This document shows, in pieces, positions 24,535 to 31,199 of a stretch of 64,000 bases of DNA; positions within the stretch are counted from its first letter, which is position 1; each line of letters begins with the position of its first letter. The translations under genes were made by a program, and so were the position numbers. The notes beneath the pieces were generated by a model. It saw only the letters and a program-made list of their open reading frames with translations. It ran no database searches and had not been told where the DNA came from. This DNA comes from JBFMCT01 sp046565765 (GTDB lineage Bacteria; Actinomycetota; Acidimicrobiia; Acidimicrobiales; AC-14), in assembly GCA_046565765.1 (NCBI GenBank), contig JBKHXX010000078.1, positions 20,874-84,873 on the forward strand, written 5' to 3'.

Positions 24535-26007
24535 CTAGCCGGCCTCCCCGATGGTGGTGCCAGCACCACCATCGGGTGCGCCTTCCCGCACGAACCCGAG
24601 CTCGTAGAGCTGGCGGAGGGAGGCCAGGGCGCGCCCGGCCAGGACGTCGGCAGGGATGTCGGTCTCGTCTGCGGCCTCGGCCAGCAGGTCACCCACGGTG
24701 CGCCGGCCGTCCATCCGCAGCAGCACGTGGAGCGCTTCGGGGCTCACCTCGTTGCGCAGCCCCACGCCGTCGTCGAGGACCATCTGAGCCGGGCTGGCTG
24801 CGTATCCCTCCTGGCCGTAGCTGAGGGACTGCTCCAGGCGGTGCCCCCTCACCAGGGCGAGGCGGCGGCCCACCAGGTCGGCTTCGGCGGCCACGCCGTG
24901 GTCGAAGATCCGCAGCAGCTGGGCGCTGCCCGATCCCGAAGGCCCTCGGCCGATCTCGGCCTTGCGCACCCAGTTCTCGGCTCCTGACCGCCGTCGCAGG
25001 ACCAGGGCGCCGATCCCCACCCGGTCCACGCCCGTGTCGCGGTAATAGGCGAGCCAGCTGTCCAGGGCGGGCCCGAACTCCTCCGCCACCAGCGACTCGT
25101 GCCGGATCCAGACGGCGGCGTACTTCACCGGGTCGAGCGCCTCGTAGAACAGCAGGAGGGCATCGCAGCCTGTTCCCTCGACCCAGGATCCGGGACGCTG
25201 CCACCACGGCTCGTCGGGGCCGATGACCCAGTTGCACATGACGGTGGCGTAGCCGCCCTCCACCAGCCGCGCCGCCGCGCCGGTCACCACTTCCCGCGAC
25301 ATGGAGTCGGCGCCGCGCCCCCCGTCCCGGAACATGAACTCCGACGCGGGGGAGATGACGAACGGGGGGTTGGAGACGACCAGGTCGAACCGCTCGTCCC
25401 CGACGGGGTCGAACAGGTCGCCCTGGCGGCACTCCACCGTGGTGACGCCGTTCAGGGCGCAGTTGACGCTGGTGAGCCACAAGGCCCGGTCGTTGATGTC
25501 CACCGCGACGGTGCGGCCGGCGTGGTCGGCGGCCAGGAGGGCCTGGAGGCCCGCCCCGGTGCCGAGATCGAGCGCCGTTCCCACCGGCCGCCGGACGGTG
25601 AGGCTGGCCAGGGTGCGGGCGGCGGGTGTCCAGCCCAGCACGGAGTCGGGGCGCAGGCCCGAAGCGTCGCTCGGGTCGTGGGCGAACCACCTCCCGGCCG
25701 CCGGTGTGACCCGGACGCAGGCGTGAACGGTGCCGGCGTCGAGCTCGACCAGGCCGGCCCCTTGCAACCCCTCCAGCGCCACGGGGCCCAGGGCTTCTTC
25801 GACGGGGACCCGATCGGTCCGCACGCCGAGCAGGAACACCCGGAGGATCCAGTCGAGGGCGTCGCCGCGATCGAGCCGGCGGAGGTGCACGGGGGTGTCC
25901 CCCTCCCGGACCCGCAGCTCGCTTCCCAGCCGCAGCCGCCCGATCGCCGCTTCCTCGGTGTAGCCCTCCCGCTGGAACACGGCCCGCAGACCTTCGAGCA
26001 CATCCAA
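24535..26007 (-). CDS. Class I SAM-dependent methyltransferase (PrmC/HemK-like core)
   Basis: A 490-residue protein. An N-terminal helical domain (about 1-140) is followed by a Rossmann methyltransferase: TALDLGTGAGLQALLAADHA (SAM loop), VAVDINDRALWL, and the catalytic-type motif DLVVSNPPFV, which in HemK/PrmC and N6-adenine enzymes places a glutamine or amino group. The C-terminal 90 residues look winged-helix- or PqqD-like (ALHVLLRMDGRRTVGDLLAE). Target unknown. TTG 26007 is chosen because TACGGT (26020-26015) lies seven bases upstream; GTG 26001 is possible. The last codons read through the palindrome at 24547-24576 (PDGGAGTTIGEAG). Confidence 0.78.
   Translation of the reverse strand: MDVLEGLRAVFQREGYTEEAAIGRLRLGSELRVREGDTPVHLRRLDRGDALDWILRVFLLGVRTDRVPVEEALGPVALEGLQGAGLVELDAGTVHACVRVTPAAGRWFAHDPSDASGLRPDSVLGWTPAARTLASLTVRRPVGTALDLGTGAGLQALLAADHAGRTVAVDINDRALWLTSVNCALNGVTTVECRQGDLFDPVGDERFDLVVSNPPFVISPASEFMFRDGGRGADSMSREVVTGAAARLVEGGYATVMCNWVIGPDEPWWQRPGSWVEGTGCDALLLFYEALDPVKYAAVWIRHESLVAEEFGPALDSWLAYYRDTGVDRVGIGALVLRRRSGAENWVRKAEIGRGPSGSGSAQLLRIFDHGVAAEADLVGRRLALVRGHRLEQSLSYGQEGYAASPAQMVLDDGVGLRNEVSPEALHVLLRMDGRRTVGDLLAEAADETDIPADVLAGRALASLRQLYELGFVREGAPDGGAGTTIGEAG
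24547..24576. repeat. 30-base palindrome containing GGTGGTGC-N2-GCACCACC, copy 2
   Basis: Fourteen-base complementary arms (24547-24560 and 24563-24576) surround two bases. Its centre shares 20 identical bases with the palindrome at 6444-6463. It lies within the last codons of the methyltransferase gene, where it could fold in the mRNA as a 3' hairpin; no T-tract follows. Confidence 0.5.
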
Positions 26008-26068
26008 GCCTGCAACCGTAGTGAGTCCGGCGCGAGCTGCCGTCCGCCTGCGGGGGTAGGAGTACGGC

Positions 26069-26590
26069 ATGCTCAACGACAAGCGAGTGCTGGTGCTGGC
26101 GGCCGACCTCTTCGAGGACATGGAGCTGCTCTATCCCGTGTACCGCCTCCGGGAGGAAGGGGTGGAGGTGGTGGTGGCGGGGCTCACCGACGATCCGGTG
26201 ACAGGCAAGAAGGGCCACGGCCCGGTGCCCGTCGACACCACGGTGGGCGCCGTGGACGGCGGGTCGTTCGACGCCCTCGTCATCCCCGGCGGGTTCGCGC
26301 CCGACAAGCTGCGGCGGTCGAAGGAGGTGCTGGGGCTGGTCGAGTCCTTCAACGCGGCGGGCAAGCCCATCGCCTTCATCTGCCACGCCGGCTGGGTGCC
26401 CATCTCGGCCAGGATCGTGAAAGGGCGGCGGGCCACCAGCGTCGATGCCATCCGCGACGACATGGAGAACGCCGGCGCCGACTGGGTGGACGAGGCGTGC
26501 GTGGTCGACGCCAACCTCATCTCCGCCCGCACGCCCGCCGACCTGGGCCCGTGGATGAAGGCGATCCTGGCCGCCCTCGAGGCCGAGTAA
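26069..26590 (+). CDS. DJ-1/PfpI family (type 1 glutamine amidotransferase-like) protein
   Basis: A 173-residue protein of the DJ-1/PfpI superfamily. The reactive Cys sits in the nucleophile elbow AFICHAGWVP, with the family's acidic residue upstream in LFEDMELLYP and GG in LVIPGGFAPDKLR. Members act as deglycases or chaperone-like or stress-protective enzymes; some are amidases. The length and CHAGW motif fit the PfpI/YhbO branch. AGGAG six bases upstream of ATG 26069 is a good ribosome site. It is divergent from the methyltransferase gene with 61 bases between. Confidence 0.88.
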   Translation: MLNDKRVLVLAADLFEDMELLYPVYRLREEGVEVVVAGLTDDPVTGKKGHGPVPVDTTVGAVDGGSFDALVIPGGFAPDKLRRSKEVLGLVESFNAAGKPIAFICHAGWVPISARIVKGRRATSVDAIRDDMENAGADWVDEACVVDANLISARTPADLGPWMKAILAALEAE

Positions 26591-26596
26591 CCGCAG

Positions 26597-26959
26597 TCAG
26601 AAGGTCACCACCCGGTCCGCCTCCTGGATGAGGCGGGCCACGTCGGGCGGTGTGACCCACCGGCCTCCCACCTCGGCCAGCTGCTCCTCGGTCGCCCCCC
26701 GGGCGACGGCGCAGCCCTTTCAGACGTAGACGGGGACGCCCACCTCCCGCGCCTTGGCGAACAGCTCGCCCAGGGGCGGGAGCCCCACCCCCTCGGTGGC
26801 CCCCACCACGTCGGGCCGGAGGAACTCGGTGGCGTCGCCGGCCAGCACGACGCCCGCCTCGTCGCCCACCTGGGCCGAGCCGTTGACGGCCAGGTGGAAG
26901 GGGATCGAGGCCCGGGTCGCGTCGGTGGAACCGCTCGACGCGATGTAGAGGATCCGCAT
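26597..26959 (-). CDS. DsrE-family protein, probable selenoprotein (in-frame UGA)
   Basis: The frame starts ATG 26959 (MRILYIASSGSTDATRASIP), reads 79 codons, meets TGA at 26722-26720, and then continues for 40 codons of good family sequence (KGCAVARGATEEQLAE onward) to TGA 26599-26597. DsrE-fold proteins carry a redox cysteine in a PVYVC-x-x-C-A-R context; here the first Cys position is the UGA, giving U80-K-G-C83. A hairpin directly downstream (26679-26716) fits a bacterial SECIS. Read with Sec the protein is 120 residues, normal for the family. It likely handles sulfur or thiol chemistry. It lies two bases after the TetR stop, with a -10-like TAGCGT (26971-26966) at leaderless distance. 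Confidence 0.7.
26679..26716 (-). other. Candidate bacterial SECIS hairpin
   Basis: After the UGA (26722-26720), the mRNA has an outer stem GCTGC (26715-26711) pairing with GCAGC (26684-26680). Inside it, a perfect six-pair stem GTCGCC (26707-26702) / GGCGAC (26696-26691) carries a five-base loop CGGGG. The apical loop starts 19 bases after the UGA and contains G in its first two positions, both expected of bacterial SECIS elements. The stem is also constrained by coding. Confidence 0.5.
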
Positions 26960-26961
26960 GC

Positions 26962-27621
26962 TCACACGCTAGGCCCGGCGGCCGCGGCGGCCCGTTCGAG
27001 GCCGTCGAGCACCAGGTCGAGCCCGAACTCGAACTCGTCGCCGAACCGGTAGCCGGGCTGGAGCACGTGCTCGAGGGCCAGCTCGGTGAGGTGCGGGTAG
27101 GCGCCGGCCGGCATCTGGCCGATGATCTCCCTGGTCAGCTCGGCCGTGTCCTCGGTCGTCTCGAACGGCAGGGTCGCCTCCTGGAGGGCGAACCCGTAGA
27201 CGTAGCTGTCGAGGGCGGCGTAGGCGTGGGCCGTCAGCTCGATGGAGAAGCCGGCCCGCCGCAGGCAGCCGAGCACGGCGTCGTGGTGGCGGAGGGTGGC
27301 CGGGCCCGGCGAGCGGCGGGACTCCATCAGCCCGATGGCCCACCGGTGGCGGCTCAACGCCCGGCGGGCCGAGACGGCCCGCTCTCGTAGGGCCGGTTTC
27401 CAGCCGACGTCCTGGGGCGGCAGGTCGATCTCGGCGAAGACGACGTCGACCATCCCGTCCAGCAGGTCCCCCTTGTCGGCCACGTGGTTGTAGAGGGACA
27501 TGGCCTCCACGCCGAGGCTCTCGCCCAGCTTGCGCATGCTGAGCGACCCGATCCCGTGCTCGTCGGCGAAGGCGAGGGCGGCTTTGAGCACCCGCTCCCG
27601 GTTCAGCGTCTCCCTGGGCAC
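26962..27621 (-). CDS. TetR-family transcriptional repressor
   Basis: A 219-residue regulator. The TetR helix-turn-helix is at about 10-55 (LSMRKLGESLGVEAMSLYNH), and the ligand domain resembles TetR_C class 1 (RRALSRHRWAIGLMESRRSP). It is divergent from an MDR oxidoreductase; two inverted repeats in the 76-base gap (27642-27658 and 27666-27678) are its likely operators, so it probably represses both that gene and itself. The ligand may be an electrophile or quinone handled by the reductase, which is inference. The following gene on this strand, the DsrE-family gene, begins two bases after its stop. Confidence 0.88.
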   Translation of the reverse strand: MPRETLNRERVLKAALAFADEHGIGSLSMRKLGESLGVEAMSLYNHVADKGDLLDGMVDVVFAEIDLPPQDVGWKPALRERAVSARRALSRHRWAIGLMESRRSPGPATLRHHDAVLGCLRRAGFSIELTAHAYAALDSYVYGFALQEATLPFETTEDTAELTREIIGQMPAGAYPHLTELALEHVLQPGYRFGDEFEFGLDLVLDGLERAAAAAGPSV

Positions 27622-27635
27622 CTCAGCTCCCGGTC

Positions 27636-27678
27636 TTGACGGACTTACGTCGTAAGTCTAGTCTGCTTACATCGTAAG
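27636..27678 (+). promoter_or_regulatory. Promoter with two TetR-type operators
   Basis: TTGACG (27636-27641) and TAGTCT (27659-27664) form a sigma-70-type promoter with a 17-base spacer, and that spacer is exactly the palindrome GACTTACG-T-CGTAAGTC (27642-27658). A second, weaker site CTTAC-ATC-GTAAG lies at 27666-27678, with centres 22 bases (two helical turns) apart. A repressor on site 1 would occlude RNA polymerase. The same sites overlap the leader of the divergent TetR gene. Confidence 0.7.
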
Positions 27679-27697
27679 TACGACGAGGAGGCACTCC

Positions 27698-28729
27698 ATG
27701 GAGACCACGATTCCCACCCCGCCGGGCACCACCGGCGCCACCCCCACCATGGCGGCGATCGTGCAGGACCGCTACGGCGACGATCCCCGAACGGTGCTGC
27801 GCCACGACCGGATCGGCCGGCCCGGCATCCGCGACGACGAGGTGCTGGTCCGGGTCCGCGCCGCCGGCGTCGACCGGGGGACGTGGCACCTGATGGCCGG
27901 GCGCCCCTACCTCATGCGGGCCATCGGCTTCGGCTTCCGGGGCCCGAAGACCCCGGTCCCCGGGCTGGACCTGGCCGGAACGGTCGAGGCCGTCGGCGCC
28001 AACGTCACCGCCTTCGCCGTCGGCGACGAGGTCTTCGGCACCGCCGCCAGCGGCTCGTTCGCCCAGTACGCCGTGGCCAAGGCCGACAAGCTGGCAGCCA
28101 AGCCGGGCACCCTCACCTTCGAGCAGGCCGCGGCCGTGCCCGTGTCCGCCACCACCGCGCTCCAGGCCGTCCGGGACAAGGGTGGGGTGCAGGCCGGTGA
28201 CCGCGTGCTGGTGATCGGCGCATCCGGTGGTGTGGGGTCCTACGCGGTACAGATCGCCAAGGCCTTCGGAGCCCACGTGACCGGCGTCGCCCGCACGTCA
28301 AAGCTCGACCTGGTGAGGGCCCTGGGGGCCGACGCCGTCCTCGACTACACCCGGGACGAGGTCACCGACGGCCGCCGCCGCTACGACGTGGTCGTCGACA
28401 TCGGGGGGAACCGGCCGGTGAGGGAGCTGCGCCGGGCGCTCACCCCCAGGGGCCGGCTGGTGATCACCGGCGGCGAGGGCGGTGGCTCCGTGCTGGGCGG
28501 CATCGGGCGTAACCTGCGGGCCGCCCTCCTCTCGATGTTCGTCGGCCAGAAGCTCACCGCCTTCGTGGCGCGCCAGCGAGGCGATGACCTCGTGGCGTTG
28601 CGGGAGCTGGTCGAGACCGGCGCCCTGGTCCCCGCCCTCGACGGCACCTACCCGCTCGCCGCCGCAGCCGACGCGGTGTGCCACCTGGTCGAGGGGCGGG
28701 CCCGCGGCAAGGTCGTCGTGACGGTGTAG
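27698..28729 (+). CDS. NAD(P)-dependent MDR oxidoreductase (quinone-reductase-like)
   Basis: A 343-residue zinc-free medium-chain reductase. GroES-like fold first (DDEVLVRVRAAGVDRGTWHL, PGLDLAGTVEAVGANV), then the Rossmann motif VLVIGASGGVGSYAVQIAKA. The zinc-binding Cys and His of alcohol dehydrogenases are absent, which fits quinone or enone reductases. The cofactor is probably NADPH. ATG 27698 has GAGGAGG eight bases upstream. Its promoter carries two operators for the divergent TetR regulator, so it should be induced by whatever releases that repressor, perhaps a reactive carbonyl. Confidence 0.88.
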   Translation: METTIPTPPGTTGATPTMAAIVQDRYGDDPRTVLRHDRIGRPGIRDDEVLVRVRAAGVDRGTWHLMAGRPYLMRAIGFGFRGPKTPVPGLDLAGTVEAVGANVTAFAVGDEVFGTAASGSFAQYAVAKADKLAAKPGTLTFEQAAAVPVSATTALQAVRDKGGVQAGDRVLVIGASGGVGSYAVQIAKAFGAHVTGVARTSKLDLVRALGADAVLDYTRDEVTDGRRRYDVVVDIGGNRPVRELRRALTPRGRLVITGGEGGGSVLGGIGRNLRAALLSMFVGQKLTAFVARQRGDDLVALRELVETGALVPALDGTYPLAAAADAVCHLVEGRARGKVVVTV

Positions 28730-28787
28730 CGGACGCCCGGGCCCGGTTCGACGTAGGTCGGCTGGCAACCCCAGAACAGGAGGACCC

Positions 28788-29177
28788 ATGGCCCTGAACC
28801 TGAACAGCATCATGCTCGGATCCGAGGACTCGAAGCGGTTGGCCGACTTCTACGCCAAGGTCCTGGGCGATCCCCAGCCGGAGTGGAGCGACCCCGCCAA
28901 CGGGTGGTTCGGCTTCCAGGCCGGCCAGGGCGGGCTGATGGTGGGGCCGCACAGCGAGGTCAAGGGCTCGAACGAGCAGCCCGGCCGGGTCATGTTCAAC
29001 CTCGAGACGGCCGACGTGAAGGCCGAGTTCGACCGCATCAAGGGCGAAGGCGCCCAGGTCGTGGCCGAGCCCTACGAGCCCGGGGGCGGGGGCAGCGGCA
29101 TGTGGATGGCCACCTTCGCCGACCCCGACGGCAACTACTTCCAGCTCACCTCGCCCTGGGCCCCCGACCAGTCCTAG
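28788..29177 (+). CDS. VOC family (glyoxalase/bleomycin resistance-like) protein
   Basis: A 129-residue vicinal-oxygen-chelate protein. The two beta-alpha-beta-beta-beta modules are visible: NSIMLGSEDSKRLADFYAKV and FNLETADVKAEFDRIKGEGA, ending in TFADPDGNYFQLTSP, whose Asp-Asn-Phe segment is typical. Members bind divalent metal or act as resistance or lyase proteins; the metal ligands here are uncertain. AGGAGG sits five bases before ATG 28788. It follows the MDR gene by 58 bases and may share its transcript. Its stop overlaps that of the aldehyde dehydrogenase on the other strand (CTAG). Confidence 0.85.
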   Translation: MALNLNSIMLGSEDSKRLADFYAKVLGDPQPEWSDPANGWFGFQAGQGGLMVGPHSEVKGSNEQPGRVMFNLETADVKAEFDRIKGEGAQVVAEPYEPGGGGSGMWMATFADPDGNYFQLTSPWAPDQS

Positions 29178-30514
29178 GGGGCCGGCTCGAGGTGCACCAC
29201 CCGCACCCGGGTCAGCTCGTCGAGCAGCTCGGGGCCGTAGCCGAAGCCGTCGCCCGAGGCGCCGTGGGGGGTGGCCGCGCCCCCCGGGGCCCCGCCGAAG
29301 GCGGCGTTGACCTTGACCGTCCCCACGTTGAGCTCCCTGGTGGCCCGCTGGGCGTGCGCCAGGTCGGGCGTCAGCACCACCGCGGCCAGGCCGTAGGCGG
29401 TGCCGTCGGCCAGGCGCAACGCCTCGTCGAAGTCGTCCACGACCTGGACGGCGGCGACGGGGCCGAACGTCTCCTCCTCGACCACCGCCATGCCGGGCCG
29501 GACCCCGGTGAGGACGGTCGGCGGGTAGAAGCAGCCCGGCCCCTCCACCGCGGCACCCCCGCAACGCAGCTCGGCGCCCGCCTCCACCGCCTCCCGCACG
29601 TGGCGGTCGACCACCTCACGCTGGCCGGCGTCGATCAGCGGGCCCATGTCGGTGCCCAGGCGCGTGGCCTTGGCCCGGGCCACCAGCTCGTCCACGAAGG
29701 CGTCGGCCACGTCGCGGTGGACGTAGATGCGCTCGACCGACGTGCAGATCTGCCCGGCGTTGGCGAAGGCGCCCACCGCCGCCTGCTCGGCCGCCCAGGC
29801 CGGGTCGACGCCGGCGTCGACGACGAGCGGGTCCTTCCCGCCCAGCTCCAGCACGGCCTTGGCTCCTCTTGCCGCGCAGGCGGCGGCCACCGACCGGCCG
29901 GTGGCGACCGAGCCCACGTGCACCACCACGTCGACCTCCGGCGAGGCGGCCAGGGCGGCGCCCACCGTGCCGTCGCCCACCGCCAGCTGGAGGACCCCGG
30001 CCGGGAGGCATCGGTTGAGCAGCTCGATGACCAGGGCGGTCGACAAGGGGGTCTTCTCGCTGGGCTTGCAGACCACGGTGTTGCCCACCACCAGGTTGGC
30101 CGCGATCTGGGCGCAGGCGATGGCCACCGGGTCGTTCCACGGCAGGCAGAGGGCGGCCACACCCCGGCTGACCCGGATCATCAGGTCGGTCGAGCCGAAC
30201 CCGCCCTGGAGGGCCCGGCCCCGGTGGAGGGGGCCCAGCTCGGCGTACTGCTCGATGGCCCCGATCCCGGCCTCCACGCCGCCCCTGGAGTCGGGCAGCG
30301 GCTTGCCGCCCTCCCTGCTCTGGAGGGCGGCGACGTCGTCGATCGCGTCCCGCAGCCGCCGGGCGCCCTCCTTGAGCAGGGCCGCCCGCTCGGCCGGGGC
30401 GGTCCGGTCCCAGGACGGGTGGGCGGCGCGGGCGGTGGCCACCAGCGCGGCCGCGTCGCTCTCGGGAAGCTCGCCGGCCACCTCGCCGGTTGCCGGGTCG
30501 TGCACGGTGATCAT
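29174..30514 (-). CDS. Aldehyde dehydrogenase
   Basis: A 446-residue NAD(P)+-dependent aldehyde dehydrogenase. The catalytic Cys lies in ANAGQICTSVERIYV and the general-base Glu in AVLELGGKDPLVV. CLPWNDPVAIACAQIAANLV and VVCKPSEKTPLST are family landmarks, and EEETFGPVAAV binds the cofactor ribose. It oxidises an aldehyde to an acid; the substrate is unknown, although the motifs resemble succinate-semialdehyde/betaine-type enzymes. It is slightly shorter than the usual 480 residues. ATG 30514 overlaps the stop of the 94-residue gene upstream (ATGA). Confidence 0.9.
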   Translation of the reverse strand: MITVHDPATGEVAGELPESDAAALVATARAAHPSWDRTAPAERAALLKEGARRLRDAIDDVAALQSREGGKPLPDSRGGVEAGIGAIEQYAELGPLHRGRALQGGFGSTDLMIRVSRGVAALCLPWNDPVAIACAQIAANLVVGNTVVCKPSEKTPLSTALVIELLNRCLPAGVLQLAVGDGTVGAALAASPEVDVVVHVGSVATGRSVAAACAARGAKAVLELGGKDPLVVDAGVDPAWAAEQAAVGAFANAGQICTSVERIYVHRDVADAFVDELVARAKATRLGTDMGPLIDAGQREVVDRHVREAVEAGAELRCGGAAVEGPGCFYPPTVLTGVRPGMAVVEEETFGPVAAVQVVDDFDEALRLADGTAYGLAAVVLTPDLAHAQRATRELNVGTVKVNAAFGGAPGGAATPHGASGDGFGYGPELLDELTRVRVVHLEPAP

Positions 30515-30795
30515 CCCGTCGACCCTTCCCCCGTGCCCCGATCCGTAACGTCGACCGGCTCCCCCAGCTCCCGCAGGCCGAGGGCGAGGGCCGCCCGCAG
30601 GCGGCGGGCGGTGGCGGGCGAGAGGTGGGCGACCAGGCCCGTCCCCGCCCGGCCCGCCTCCTCCAGGGTCAGCTCGACGCGGAGGTCGTCGCAGGGTTCG
30701 CAGTCGTCGAGGATGGCCACCGCCCAGGCCAGCTGGGGGCGATCGGGGTCGTCGTCGGGATGGTCGTCGCGTCCGTAGTCGGCGAGCTTCTTCAC
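30511..30795 (-). CDS. Hypothetical protein coupled to the aldehyde dehydrogenase
   Basis: A 94-residue protein of unknown family. It starts MKKLADYGRDDHPDDDPDRP, has a short central beta segment (LAWAVAILDDCEPCDDLRVE) with a CEPC pair that could be redox-active or bind metal, and ends in a helix (ATARRLRAALALGLRELGE). GTG 30795 lies 17 bases from the divergent SET gene. Coupling to the dehydrogenase (ATGA) suggests a joint task. Confidence 0.55.
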   Translation of the reverse strand: MKKLADYGRDDHPDDDPDRPQLAWAVAILDDCEPCDDLRVELTLEEAGRAGTGLVAHLSPATARRLRAALALGLRELGEPVDVTDRGTGEGSTG

Positions 30796-30800
30796 CGCTC

Positions 30801-30812
30801 TAGTGTGCGCCG
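30801..30812 (+). promoter_or_regulatory. Leaderless-type -10 for the SET-domain gene
   Basis: TAGTGT (30801-30806), then six bases, then GTG 30813. The hexamer lies in the 17-base gap between divergent start codons; a matching -10 for the leftward gene is not convincing. Confidence 0.5.
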
Positions 30813-31199
30813 GTGGACGACGGGGGGCCGCTCCAGATCAGGAGCGTCCGCGGGAAGGGGCGGGGGATCATCGCGGGACGGCGGTTCGTGGCCGACGAGG
30901 TGCTCGAGCTGGCCCCCGTGATCGTCATCCCCAACGCCGAGTGGGAGCTGGTCAGCGCCAGCGTCGTGGCGTCGTACTGCTTCACGTGGGGGAAGGCCGA
31001 CGACGCCGCGATCCCGCTCGGCCGGGCGTCGCTGTTCAACCACTCCTACAGGCCCAACGCCTACGCCCAGGTCCACCTGCGCGAGAAGGTGATCGAGTTC
31101 CTCGCCCTGCGCGAGATCCAGCCGGGCGAGGAGATCACCCTCAACTACAACGGCGACCCGGACAACCGCACCCCCATGTCGTTCCAGGTCCGCCCCTAG
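30813..31199 (+). CDS. SET-domain protein
   Basis: A 128-residue stand-alone SET domain, shorter than eukaryotic members. It opens IRSVRGKGRGIIAGRRFVAD (typical N-SET) and keeps SLFNHSYRPNAYAQVH, the NHS knot, and EIQPGEEITLNYNG, whose Tyr is the catalytic one in lysine methyltransferases. It should use S-adenosylmethionine to methylate a lysine; bacterial substrates are mostly unknown. The EgtD-like gene converges on it with overlapping stops (CTAG at 31196-31199), pairing two methyltransferase folds. The GTG start has a leaderless -10. Confidence 0.82.
   Translation: MDDGGPLQIRSVRGKGRGIIAGRRFVADEVLELAPVIVIPNAEWELVSASVVASYCFTWGKADDAAIPLGRASLFNHSYRPNAYAQVHLREKVIEFLALREIQPGEEITLNYNGDPDNRTPMSFQVRP

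Noticed and set aside
26720..26722. UGA in the DsrE-family gene as a nonsense mutation making a pseudogene
   Set aside because: The downstream frame is clean and family-like for 40 codons, the UGA replaces a redox Cys, and a SECIS-like hairpin follows. Not fully excluded.
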